In this document: in pieces, positions 7,649-15,693 of the stretch
How positions within the stretch are numbered: the stretch's first letter is position 1
How the letters are laid out: the number at the start of each line of letters is the position of its first letter
Source of the DNA: Pigmentiphaga litoralis
GTDB lineage: Bacteria; Pseudomonadota; Gammaproteobacteria; Burkholderiales; Burkholderiaceae_B
Assembly (NCBI RefSeq): GCF_014651835.1
Contig: NZ_BMXQ01000001.1
Location: 1,874,801-1,938,800 of the forward strand
DNA length: 64,000 nucleotides
Reading direction: 5' to 3'
Notes under the pieces: model-generated
Seen by the model: only the letters and a program-made list of their open reading frames with translations
The model's database searches: none
What the model was told of the DNA's origin: nothing
Made by a program: the position numbers and the translations under genes

Positions 7649-8218
7649 ATGGCAAGCGAGCGGCTGCGTGCGTTAATACGCGCTTGTTTTCAGGCCCTCG
7701 CGAATATGACCGAACAAGACGTTGCACAGCTGTTGGCGATCCCCGGCAAACAGGTGGTGCTTCCCTTTCAGTGGCGGGCGCAGGAAGGTGCCAAAGGCAC
7801 CCCGTGGGTCAGTTTCGAAAGTGTCGTCATGGTCGGTGAGCAGTTTGCCGACGGTCTGCGCTTCATCGCCAAGTTTCGGGCGAGCGGTGTCAGGGTGCAT
7901 GGCGATGCATCTTTTCCTCAACAGGAAAAGATCAACGTGTCGCTGATTGCCCGGGGGCACCGGATAGCCGGTATCGACACCTTTCCGGGGCAACGTCACG
8001 CCAATGCCGCCGGGTCCGGTCATCCCTATGCCGGGATGACGATCCAGTCCACAACACATCGCCATGTGTGGATCGGTCATGACGGATACGTTGAACCAGT
8101 TGAACCGCCCCTTCTCGATGTGATCCAATTGATCGAACGTTTCTCGCACGAGTGCAATCTTGTGTTCAAGGGCGCAGTGCCCCATCCGCTGCAAGGAACG
8201 CAAGGGAGCCTGTTATGA
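7649..8218 (+). CDS. DUF6978-like protein, first gene of a two-gene accessory module
   Basis: A 189-residue soluble protein if started at ATG 7649. ATG 7706, giving a start at MTEQDVAQLL and 170 residues, fits the family better because these proteins usually begin near the QDV..LL helix. It has LPFQW and an HRHVW segment typical of the small family usually annotated beside DUF1828 proteins; this assignment is from memory of the family. Its stop overlaps the DUF1828 start as ATGA (8215-8218), so the two are made together. No enzymatic motif is seen. The partnership suggests a phage-borne accessory, toxin-antitoxin or defence pair, which is inference. Confidence 0.6.
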   Translation: MASERLRALIRACFQALANMTEQDVAQLLAIPGKQVVLPFQWRAQEGAKGTPWVSFESVVMVGEQFADGLRFIAKFRASGVRVHGDASFPQQEKINVSLIARGHRIAGIDTFPGQRHANAAGSGHPYAGMTIQSTTHRHVWIGHDGYVEPVEPPLLDVIQLIERFSHECNLVFKGAVPHPLQGTQGSLL

Positions 8219-8973
8219 ACTGCGAACTGCTTGCGCGCTCCACGGGGTGGGAATGCACCAGTGTCGGCGTGAATGCCTTGCAGTTGCATGCGCCGCTGAC
8301 GCTTGGCGACGACGGTGAGCTCGCGAGCTTCCTGCTGGTGGAAGACGCTCCGGGCACATTTTTCCTGACTGATGCTCATGCCACCGCTGAACACGCCGTG
8401 GCCCATGGCGCAAGGCTTACCCCAGCTCGCTTGCAGTCCCTCCGACGCACCCCCGGTACTCGCCATGCCACGATTTCGGACGAGTGGGAGATCACCGCGT
8501 CCGGACGTGCCGAGGATCTGCGTGCTGCGCTGTGGGACGCGCTCAAGATCGCCATGGCGCTCTCCGGCAAGGAACGGGAGTGGCAGCCATCATCCCGCCA
8601 GGAACGTTTTACGACCAAGGTGCAGAAGGCGCTGGTTCAGCAGCTTGGAGAAAGACTGATCCTGAAGTACCGCGTGCTCGGATCGTCCGGTCACCAGCTC
8701 GAGTTTCCGCTAGGCATCGCGACGGCGGATTTCGTGCGCGCGGTTCAGCCTGTCGGCCTGATGGACGACGGACGGCCGGACTGGAGCTTCGTCTACCAGT
8801 GCTTCGGCAAGTTCGGGGACCTTGCGCAAGTTAGCGCGCCCGAGGCCGACAATCGTCTCGTCATCATGGAAGCGGGCAACGGCCCGGATTGGGAGCAGGC
8901 CGTGTCGCTGCTGTCAGGAAACGCGCGCGTCATCCAGTATTTGCGGGACGAGGACCTCCGCCTGGCTGCATGA
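8215..8973 (+). CDS. DUF1828-domain protein
   Basis: A 252-residue protein starting at ATG 8215 inside the previous stop. The N-terminal 95 residues match the DUF1828 pattern: MNCELLA start, FLLVEDAPGTFFLTDAHAT strand pair, ARLTPARLQSLRRTPG helix and a GRAEDLRAALWDALKIA helix. The remaining 150 residues (with FTTKVQKALVQQLGERL) form a second domain comparable to DUF1829-type partners. Such proteins occur in phages and integrated elements of many bacteria, and their biochemical role is not established. It is the last gene of the island-like region; the neighbouring chromosomal gene is convergent. Confidence 0.75.
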   Translation: MNCELLARSTGWECTSVGVNALQLHAPLTLGDDGELASFLLVEDAPGTFFLTDAHATAEHAVAHGARLTPARLQSLRRTPGTRHATISDEWEITASGRAEDLRAALWDALKIAMALSGKEREWQPSSRQERFTTKVQKALVQQLGERLILKYRVLGSSGHQLEFPLGIATADFVRAVQPVGLMDDGRPDWSFVYQCFGKFGDLAQVSAPEADNRLVIMEAGNGPDWEQAVSLLSGNARVIQYLRDEDLRLAA

Positions 8974-9027
8974 CGGGGCGATGTTTTATCGACCTGCTAC
9001 ACGCACCCCTGCCTGCGTTGGAAGCCT

Positions 9028-10110
9028 TCAGCGTGCCCTGCTTACTATCCCTTCATTCAACCCACCCAGCAAGGTCGTGACGACGTCCAGCGACGGCGTC
9101 CTTACGCCCTGGTGTCTTGCCAGTGCCCGCACCGCGTCGAACACGGCGGCGACTTCCAGCGGGCGGCCGGCTTCGACGTCTTGCAGCATGGACGGGCGGG
9201 CGCCTTTGCCGTTGGGCTGAAAGTGGCGCAGGGTGCGGTCGACCGCGTCGGCGCCCAGGTCCCAGCCGTGTGCCGCCGCGATGGCGACGACTTCTTCCAG
9301 CAAGGTGCGCGCGAGTGCGACCCGACCGGGATCGCGATAGATCTCGTCCGTGCTCAGGCGCGTCAGACTGCCCAGGGAATGGTTGGGGATGTTGACGAGC
9401 AGCTTGCGCCAGATCTCGCCGCGCAGATCGTTGCTGGCTTCAACGTTCAATCCCGCGGACTGCCATAGCGTGACGACGCCATGCAGTTGCGACGCGGCGG
9501 CTTGGCTCAATGCGGCGCCTGCCCGGCCGGCCGTCGGCATGCCCAGCTTCCACTGATTGAATGCCGCGTGCAGCACCAGACCGGGAGACTCCACGCGATT
9601 GGACGACAGGGCGACGCAGCCGATGGCTTTGTCCGGCGTCACGTACCGCCACAGTGCGCCGTCCGGATCGACCGGATGCGAACCTTGCACTTGGTTCGCT
9701 GACGGCAGGCCGTGATTCCACCACCACGGAATGCCGTTGGTCACGAATACTGCCACGCTGTCGATGCCACCCAGCAACGATGCAATGCCTTCGGCGGCCG
9801 ACGCCAGCGCGGTGCTTTTCAGGGTCACGATGACGAGGTCTTGCGGCGGCAAGGTCAAGGGATCGTCGGTGGCCGCAAACGGGCGCACCGTCACATCGCC
9901 GGCTTCCTTGTCGCGTACCTGCAGGCCCTGTTCTCGGATGGCTGCCAGATGGGCGCCCCGCGCAATCAGACTCAATTCGATATCCGGCACGGTGCTGAAC
10001 CGGCCTGCCAGATACCCGCCGACCGCGCCGGCGCCGTAGATGCAGACCCGCATTGACCGTCGCGAGGTCGCCGCGTCATTGACAATATCCGTCACCCCGT
10101 CAGTCGCCAT
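9028..10110 (-). CDS. 2-dehydropantoate 2-reductase family oxidoreductase
   Basis: A 360-residue ketopantoate-reductase-like protein. The Rossmann NADP-binding motif GAGAVGGYLAG lies directly after MRVCIY, and a conserved helical C-terminal domain holds the family Lys/Asn/Ser residues (RKLLVNIPNHSLGSL). ATG 10110 has a GAGGG site and overlaps the upstream cupin stop; ATG 10053 would start right at the Rossmann strand and is the alternative. It sits at the end of a leftward cluster of cupins and Bug proteins under a LacI-type regulator. A catabolic oxidoreductase is therefore more likely than the pantothenate-pathway enzyme. Confidence 0.82.
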   Translation of the reverse strand: MATDGVTDIVNDAATSRRSMRVCIYGAGAVGGYLAGRFSTVPDIELSLIARGAHLAAIREQGLQVRDKEAGDVTVRPFAATDDPLTLPPQDLVIVTLKSTALASAAEGIASLLGGIDSVAVFVTNGIPWWWNHGLPSANQVQGSHPVDPDGALWRYVTPDKAIGCVALSSNRVESPGLVLHAAFNQWKLGMPTAGRAGAALSQAAASQLHGVVTLWQSAGLNVEASNDLRGEIWRKLLVNIPNHSLGSLTRLSTDEIYRDPGRVALARTLLEEVVAIAAAHGWDLGADAVDRTLRHFQPNGKGARPSMLQDVEAGRPLEVAAVFDAVRALARHQGVRTPSLDVVTTLLGGLNEGIVSRAR

Positions 10111-10645
10111 AGAACGCGCCCTCGCGATAGATGCGCTCGACCGTCTTGTTGTCTTTGGAGTCAGCGTCGGCAAAGGATCCGTGGACGTTCACGCGGCCTT
10201 CCCGGCCTTGCGCAGCTTCATTCGGCGAGCCCACGCGCAGCATGACGAGCGGCTCGTTGCTGGTCGCGTTGAACCGGTAATAGCTGCCGTGCGGAATCAT
10301 GATGCCTTCGTTCTTGCCCAGCAGCGCCAGGGGTCCTTCGTCGTCAAAGAATTCGGCTTCGCCTTGCAGGATGACGAAGGTGTGGTCTTCGGTGGCATGC
10401 GCATGCAAGGCGTTTTCGCCGCCTGAGGCATACACCTTCAACCGCACCGACAGATGCGGGCTGGCGGCCAGCACCGTTTCGGATCGGCCTTGCTCGAGCA
10501 GTTGCGCGCGGACCTTGAAGGCGGTGGGCTTCGTGGCTTCGGCCTTCGAAATCTGCTGTGCGCGGATGTCCTGGTAGGACGTGGTGGGCGCCACGAACTC
10601 GGCCGACAATTTCGTGTCCGCGTGTGAAATGGTGCGGTGATTCAT
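10100..10645 (-). CDS. Cupin-domain protein
   Basis: A 181-residue single-domain cupin. The first cupin motif is GGENALHAHATEDHTFVILQGEAEFF (split here for reading: HAHATEDH then E at the end), supplying the His/His/Glu metal ligands. The second motif runs through IPHGSYYRF. GGAAG precedes ATG 10645. Its genes on both sides are an oxidoreductase and a solute-binding protein, so a dioxygenase or isomerase role in breaking down the transported compound is plausible but unproven. Confidence 0.75.
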   Translation of the reverse strand: MNHRTISHADTKLSAEFVAPTTSYQDIRAQQISKAEATKPTAFKVRAQLLEQGRSETVLAASPHLSVRLKVYASGGENALHAHATEDHTFVILQGEAEFFDDEGPLALLGKNEGIMIPHGSYYRFNATSNEPLVMLRVGSPNEAAQGREGRVNVHGSFADADSKDNKTVERIYREGAFYGD

Positions 10646-10654
10646 GGAGCTTCC

Positions 10655-11620
10655 TTATTCGGGTTTGACGCCGGCAAGCCGCAACAGCTCGGCGTATTTC
10701 AGGATGTCGGCGTCGACGGTGCGCGCAAAGTCGGCGGGCGCCAGCCTGGACGGCGCAAGTCCCGTCGCTTCGATGGCAGTGCGCATCTCCGGGTTGGCCA
10801 ACGCGGCGGTGATCTCGGCCCGCAAGCGTTCAATGACGGCAGGCGGCGTGCCAGTCGGCGCGAACACGCCATGCCAGCCCGCGTCGATATCGAAGTCGGG
10901 CAGACCGGCTTCCTTGATGGTCGGTACGTCGGACAGATAGCTGGCGCGCGCCGGGCCGGTGAACGCCAGCGGGCGCAGCTTGCCTGCCTTGATCTGCGGC
11001 AGCGCCAGCGGCGACGTCGCGAACATGGCTTGCAGCTCGCCGGACACGACGGCGGTAACGGCCTGGCCCGCCCCTTTGTAGGGGATGTGGACCATGCTTA
11101 CCCCCGCCTGCTGATTGAAGAGCTCGCCGGCAATGTGCAGGTTCCCGCCTATGCCCGGCGAACCGAAGGACACGCGCTGACCGGGCGTCTTGGCCAGAGC
11201 GATGAATTCCTTCAGTGTCGTGGCCGGCAGCGCGGGATGGACGACGAACAGCAATCCTTCGCCCGCGGCCACTTGCGCCACCTTGATGAAGTCCTTGTTG
11301 CTGTCGTACGGCATCTTTGCGTACATGCTGGGGTTGATGACGAAGGACGACGACGTCAGCATCAGCGTATAGCCATCGGGCACGGCCCGCGCGACGGCTT
11401 CGCTGCCGATCAATCCATTGGCGCCCGAACGGTTGTCAACGACAACGGATTGCCCCAGCTGCGTGGTCAGTCGCTGGGCAAGAATGCGAGCCGTGGTGTC
11501 CGGGCCGCCCGCGCTGAACGGCACGACCAGACGGATGGACCGGTTGGGATAGTCGTCCGTCGCATGGGCGCACGTTGCCGCGATCATGGTCAGCGCAGCG
11601 CAAACGAGTCGATATGTCAT
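10655..11620 (-). CDS. Bug/TctC-type periplasmic solute-binding protein
   Basis: A 321-residue tripartite tricarboxylate transporter receptor of the Bug family. It has a signal peptide (residues 1-20, cleavage near AHAT), then the family hallmarks IRLVVPFSAGGPDTTAR, VDNRSGANGLIGSE and PDGYTLML, and later VHIPYKGAGQAV and SDVPTIKEAG. AGGAGA lies just before ATG 11620; the frame continues upstream without homology. The ligand is usually a carboxylate. No TctA/TctB membrane subunits are present in the window. Confidence 0.92.
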   Translation of the reverse strand: MTYRLVCAALTMIAATCAHATDDYPNRSIRLVVPFSAGGPDTTARILAQRLTTQLGQSVVVDNRSGANGLIGSEAVARAVPDGYTLMLTSSSFVINPSMYAKMPYDSNKDFIKVAQVAAGEGLLFVVHPALPATTLKEFIALAKTPGQRVSFGSPGIGGNLHIAGELFNQQAGVSMVHIPYKGAGQAVTAVVSGELQAMFATSPLALPQIKAGKLRPLAFTGPARASYLSDVPTIKEAGLPDFDIDAGWHGVFAPTGTPPAVIERLRAEITAALANPEMRTAIEATGLAPSRLAPADFARTVDADILKYAELLRLAGVKPE

Positions 11621-11649
11621 GCCTGTCTCCTGGAGCGCATCTGCGCGCG

Positions 11650-12318
11650 TCATGCACCGTCGAACGCATCCAATGTCGACTTCAGGCCAGGATCGAACTC
11701 GCCGTCGAGCAGGATGAACGCAATCTGGCACGGCACCGTCCCACGGTTGCTCCAGGCATGGTTGGTCCCGCACTGCACCAGCACGTCACCCGCCTTCAAC
11801 ACCACTTCCGAGTCATCGAGCAGCATCGTGATTTCGCCCGACAGCACGATGGCGTAATCGATGGTCTGGGTTCGATGCATCATCGGATGCCGGCCTTTCC
11901 GGGCAAAGGTCGACGCGGTGGAATTGCCCAGCGACGCGAACACGTTCTGCGCCTCGTCGGGCGACAGGCTGCGCACGGCGTCAGACTCGGGCGCCAGGGT
12001 ATTGATGCGGATCACGCTGCCGCGCGGCGTGGGCAACTGCCGTCGGGGGCCCGGCGTCGGGTCTTCCATGTCGGCAGTGATCGGCGCGGGGGTCGCCAGG
12101 GTCCGCCAGATCTCGGTGGACGCATAGCCTGGCCGTTTTTCGGCGGTAAAGACGACAGGCGCAAACCCGTCGGACATCACCACCGCCTTGCCGTCGGCAT
12201 CGTGCCCTGTCACGACGCGGCGGATCCTTCCGGCGGTGTCCTTGCTGTCTGCACTGGCTGCGTCGGGTGCGCGGGCGGCGCTGGCTGCGGCATTGTCGTT
12301 GCTCTGTTCTGTCGTCAT
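11650..12318 (-). CDS. Cupin-domain protein
   Basis: A 222-residue protein whose first 30 residues are low-complexity and likely disordered. The cupin barrel occupies residues about 130-210, with MMHRTQTIDYAIVLSGEI as motif 1 and CGTNHAWSN as motif 2. AGGAGACGCACC precedes ATG 12318. It lies between two Bug solute-binding genes in the leftward cluster controlled by the LacI-type regulator. A role in metabolising the imported acid is inferred; no substrate can be named. Confidence 0.75.
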   Translation of the reverse strand: MTTEQSNDNAAASAARAPDAASADSKDTAGRIRRVVTGHDADGKAVVMSDGFAPVVFTAEKRPGYASTEIWRTLATPAPITADMEDPTPGPRRQLPTPRGSVIRINTLAPESDAVRSLSPDEAQNVFASLGNSTASTFARKGRHPMMHRTQTIDYAIVLSGEITMLLDDSEVVLKAGDVLVQCGTNHAWSNRGTVPCQIAFILLDGEFDPGLKSTLDAFDGA

Positions 12319-12361
12319 GGTGCGTCTCCTGATTTCGGTGCATGCAGGGCATGCCTGGTGG

Positions 12362-13366
12362 TCACTCCGGCGAGATTCCTGCCGCCGCGGCGACCGCCTT
12401 CCACTTGGTGATCTCGCTGCGGATCAACGACGCAAAGGCTTCGGGCGTATTGCCGACGGGCTCGGCGCCATCGGCGGCCAGGTGTTTTTTCAGATCCGCA
12501 TCACCCAGTGCACTGACGGTTGTGCCGTGCAACTTGTTGATGATGGCAACCGGTGTACCAGCAGGCGCCAGAAGTCCGTACCACTGCACCGACTCGTAAC
12601 GCGGAACGCCGCCTTCCGCAATGGTCGGAACGTCCGGCAACGCAGCACTCCGTGTGGTGCCTGACACGCCCAGCGCGCGCAGCTTGCCGGACTTGATGTG
12701 CGGCAGCACGGACAGGGTGTTGCCCATCATCAAGGACACCTGTCCGGCAACCACGTCGACCAGCGCCGGGCCCGTGCCCTTGTAAGGAACATGAAGAATG
12801 TCGATGCGCGCCAGGTCCTTCAGCAATTCCATCGACATGTGGGGCGATGTGCCGACGCCAGCCGACGCATAGGTCAGCTTGCCGGGCTGTGCCTTGGCCA
12901 ACGCAAGCAATTCCGGCAAGGTGTTGGCCGGCACGGAAGGATGCACGACCAGCACATTCGGCAACGAAGCCACTTCCGAAATCGGCGCCAGGTCGCGCAG
13001 GGTGTCGTAGGGCACCGTCTTGTACATGGCCGGATTCAGCGCCAGCGTGCTTGCCGCCATCAACAGCGTGTAGCCATCGGGCGCCGCCTTGGCGACCTGA
13101 TCGATGCCTATCATCTGCCCCGCTCCGGGGCGGTTGTCGACAAACACTTGCTGGCCGAGCGACGCCGACAGCTTCTGGGCGATCAGCCGCGCCACGATGT
13201 CGGTGCCTCCCCCGGCCGCGGAAGGAACGACCAGGCGGATCGGACGCGAGGGGTAGTCAGCAGGGGCGGAAGCCGGCGCGGCCTGCGCCGCCGCCTGCGG
13301 GGCGTGGATCAGCAGCGAGCCTGCGCAGGCAATCGCCGCGGCCGCTTTGAAGAAGGTGGCGCGCAT
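12362..13366 (-). CDS. Bug/TctC-type periplasmic solute-binding protein
   Basis: A 334-residue Bug-family receptor with a long cleavable signal peptide (residues about 1-28). Family motifs are IRLVVPSAAGGGTDIVAR, VDNRPGAGQMIG, PDGYTLLM and ILHVPYKGTGPAL. GGAGA precedes ATG 13366. It is the second Bug protein in the same leftward cluster as the one at 10655, and the two differ enough to bind different ligands. No membrane permease partner is encoded nearby. Confidence 0.92.
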   Translation of the reverse strand: MRATFFKAAAAIACAGSLLIHAPQAAAQAAPASAPADYPSRPIRLVVPSAAGGGTDIVARLIAQKLSASLGQQVFVDNRPGAGQMIGIDQVAKAAPDGYTLLMAASTLALNPAMYKTVPYDTLRDLAPISEVASLPNVLVVHPSVPANTLPELLALAKAQPGKLTYASAGVGTSPHMSMELLKDLARIDILHVPYKGTGPALVDVVAGQVSLMMGNTLSVLPHIKSGKLRALGVSGTTRSAALPDVPTIAEGGVPRYESVQWYGLLAPAGTPVAIINKLHGTTVSALGDADLKKHLAADGAEPVGNTPEAFASLIRSEITKWKAVAAAAGISPE

Positions 13367-13396
13367 CGTGTCTCCAGCATTATTGGTGTTGTCGTG

Positions 13397-14245
13397 TCAG
13401 GGCCGGTCTTGCGCCGGCAAAGTCTTCAGGAAACGCAGTAACGAGTCGGCCAGCGTCGCGTCGTCACACCACGCTTCCATCGGGATGAAGTCGGCATCCC
13501 GCTGCACCAGGTCCATCGGTATCCACGTGCTGCCGGCAATCAATTCGTGCACGTGCTTGCCGACCTCGATCGGGTGCGTGCGATCCGTGCCGGGAATGAC
13601 GCACGTCGGCACGGCCAGGGACCGCAGCTGCGCCTGGGTCGCGCCCAGCACAGGCATGGTCGCGCCGGCTTCTAGGTCCGTGCGCCACGCGCGAAAGATG
13701 CGCAAGAAAGTCGGCGCATCCATCTGGGCAAGGCGCGCCGCGTTGGACGGGTTGGCGGCGATCAGCGCGCGAAAGTGTGCGTCGTGCTGGATCGCCTGCA
13801 TGCCGCCCTGCTCGACCATCTCGATGTAGTCGGTGTAGTACTTGCGTGCCAAGCGTTCCGCGGCAAAGGCGCCGCCCGTAATCCGCATCAGCAACAGCGC
13901 GCGCACGGCCTCCGGGTGTTTGAGCGCAAGCAACAGCGACAGCCGGCAGCCAGACGAGAAGCCACCGACAATGGCCGGAGACGCATCCACATGCTGCAGC
14001 AAGGCGTACAGATCATCGGCCCAGATCTCAAATTCCGGTGCGCGGTCGTCGAACGCCACCTCGCCCGCCCCGCAGTTTCGGCGGTCGTGAATGAGCACGC
14101 GATAGCCGCCTTCCGCGATGCGCGTGGCGAGCGGAAGCAGTTCGTCCATTCCGCGTCGGCCTCCCGGTGACAACGCGATCCAATCACCCGTGTCGCCGGT
14201 CACGTCAAAGGGAATGTGGGTTCCGTTCAGGGCGGCGATGGGCAT
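13397..14245 (-). CDS. Alpha/beta-hydrolase fold protein
   Basis: A 282-residue alpha/beta hydrolase. The nucleophile elbow is GFSSGC, the oxyanion region SPGGRRGM, and an acid residue is likely in IPGTDRTHP. The usual catalytic His after the last strand is not obvious, because the region reads LVQRDADFIPMEAW. ATG 14245 starts at the first core strand; ATG 14278 would add eleven residues. It is the promoter-proximal gene of the leftward cluster and lies divergent from the LacI-type regulator. Hydrolysis of an ester, lactone or C-C bond is the expected type of reaction if active. Confidence 0.8.
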   Translation of the reverse strand: MPIAALNGTHIPFDVTGDTGDWIALSPGGRRGMDELLPLATRIAEGGYRVLIHDRRNCGAGEVAFDDRAPEFEIWADDLYALLQHVDASPAIVGGFSSGCRLSLLLALKHPEAVRALLLMRITGGAFAAERLARKYYTDYIEMVEQGGMQAIQHDAHFRALIAANPSNAARLAQMDAPTFLRIFRAWRTDLEAGATMPVLGATQAQLRSLAVPTCVIPGTDRTHPIEVGKHVHELIAGSTWIPMDLVQRDADFIPMEAWCDDATLADSLLRFLKTLPAQDRP

Positions 14246-14593
14246 GGAGGGTGTCCGTTCAGGTTCGGCAGTCAGCATTCAGGCGGCAGCGCACAGGGTG
14301 CCGGTGGACCCGATACTAGAACTGTGCGAACGTTCGCGCAATCGTTTAAAACTATGCATTCCGGCGTTGCTGCAAGTGCGTCATGGCAGCGGCATGGCAG
14401 CATCATGGCGGCGATCTTCCGGCAGGGCGCTTGCCATGGTGCGTGGGCACAGGCGCCGTACGCGCACACGGATCCATGGACGAATGACGATAGAATGCAC
14501 CGCCTGTTGCGCCGGCTTTCTGCACCCGCCAACCCCCGTCTTACTTCACTATCTACCCCCCACGCACGCTTGCCAGGACGCCTGCCTTTTCTG
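14246..14593. other. Divergent intergenic region between hydrolase cluster and LacI-type regulator
   Basis: A stretch of 348 bp with no gene, between two divergently transcribed genes. The only clear signal is the perfect palindrome at 14326-14337. Promoter elements for either side could not be placed with confidence, although the AATCGTTTAAAACTATG stretch right of the palindrome is the most AT-rich part. Confidence 0.6.
14326..14337. promoter_or_regulatory. Perfect palindrome, probable LacI-family operator
   Basis: GCGAACGTTCGC is a perfect 12-bp palindrome with a central CG step. This is the symmetry expected for LacI/GalR-family operators and is close to the PurR core with AACGTT in the centre. 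It lies 81 bp upstream of the leftward cluster and 257 bp upstream of the LacI-type gene. No second copy was seen in the window. Binding by the adjacent regulator is inference. Confidence 0.65.
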
Positions 14594-15625
14594 ATGACGG
14601 ACCGCCCCGCCCCCACCATCAAGGACATCGCCCGACTGCTCGGCGTCGCCGTGTCGACCGTGGGACGTGCGCTGCAGAACAATCCACGCATCAGCCAGGA
14701 CATGCGCGACCTTGTGCATCGGACGGCCCGCGACATCGGCTACGTCGCCAATTCGACCGCGGCCACCATGCGCAGCAAATCCAGCAAGCTCGTCGGTTTT
14801 CTGGTGCCCGATGTCGAAGACAACGACTCCGCCACCATCGCCAAAGCCGTTGCGCAATCCTGCAACCGTGCGGGCCTGCAGTTGATGCTGGCCATGTCCG
14901 AAGACGATCCGCAGCGCGAACACGCGCACCTGCAGACCCTGGTTGGCGCGCGCGCCGCCGGCCTCATCATCGTGCCGACGCTCACGCCCACCCCGGAATC
15001 CCTCGCGATCATCCAGCGGCTGCCTTTCATCCAGGTGATCCGTCACCTGCCGACGCTATCGTCCGACTACTTTGTCTACGACGATGAAGAAGGCATGCGG
15101 ATGGCGACCGAACACCTGCTTGCCCTGGGTCACCGGCGCATTGCCTACGTCGGCACATTGGCCGCACTGAGCACCGGCGCGCGCCGGCTGGCGGGCTTTC
15201 ATCGCGCGCATCGTGATGCCGGCCTGGAAGCGGATCCGCGACTTATCGCGACCTTGCCACCGAATGCCGATGGCGTTGCGCTTGCGTTACGCCACATGCT
15301 GACCCGCAGCCGCCCCACCGCCGTCATTGCAGGCGGCTCGCGTATCACGGTGGCCCTGCTCGCCGCCATCGACGACGCGGGCATCGCCGTGCCCGAAGCC
15401 TTGTCGGTCATTGGGTTTGGCGATCATGCCTGGTCGACCTGGTGGCGCGGCGGCCTGACCACCCTGGGCCTGCCCATCCGCGAATTGGCCGCCGAGTCAG
15501 GTGCGCTGCTGGTAGAACGGGTCACCGGCGTTCGCGATGCCACCGCGTCTGCGCCCGACGCGCCACGGCAGGTGAGCCATCCGCTGAAGCTGATCGTGCG
15601 ACGCACGACGCAGCAGGCGCGCTGA
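14594..15625 (+). CDS. LacI/GalR-family transcriptional regulator
   Basis: A 343-residue regulator. The N-terminal helix-turn-helix is TIKDIARLLGVAVSTVGRAL with the hinge helix region YVANSTAATMRSK. It is followed by a periplasmic-binding-like effector domain (KLVGFLVPDVEDND..., then GHRRIAYVG and SVIGFGDHAW). ATG 14594 opens the domain directly; the frame extends upstream but without homology. It is divergent from the hydrolase/Bug/cupin cluster and is its likely repressor, with a carboxylate or sugar-acid-type effector. Confidence 0.9.
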   Translation: MTDRPAPTIKDIARLLGVAVSTVGRALQNNPRISQDMRDLVHRTARDIGYVANSTAATMRSKSSKLVGFLVPDVEDNDSATIAKAVAQSCNRAGLQLMLAMSEDDPQREHAHLQTLVGARAAGLIIVPTLTPTPESLAIIQRLPFIQVIRHLPTLSSDYFVYDDEEGMRMATEHLLALGHRRIAYVGTLAALSTGARRLAGFHRAHRDAGLEADPRLIATLPPNADGVALALRHMLTRSRPTAVIAGGSRITVALLAAIDDAGIAVPEALSVIGFGDHAWSTWWRGGLTTLGLPIRELAAESGALLVERVTGVRDATASAPDAPRQVSHPLKLIVRRTTQQAR

Positions 15626-15666
15626 GCCACATCGAAAGATTCGCGGCACAAGGATCTATCGACATT

Positions 15667-15693
15667 AAGGCTGCGAAACACCATGGCAGCCTT
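15667..15693. terminator. Hairpin between convergent genes
   Basis: AAGGCTGC (15667-15674) and GCAGCCTT (15686-15693) form an 8-bp stem with an 11-nt loop, placed between the LacI-type gene and the convergent citrate-synthase-like gene and touching the latter's stop codon. T runs on either strand are short, so it is at best a weak bidirectional terminator. Confidence 0.3.
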
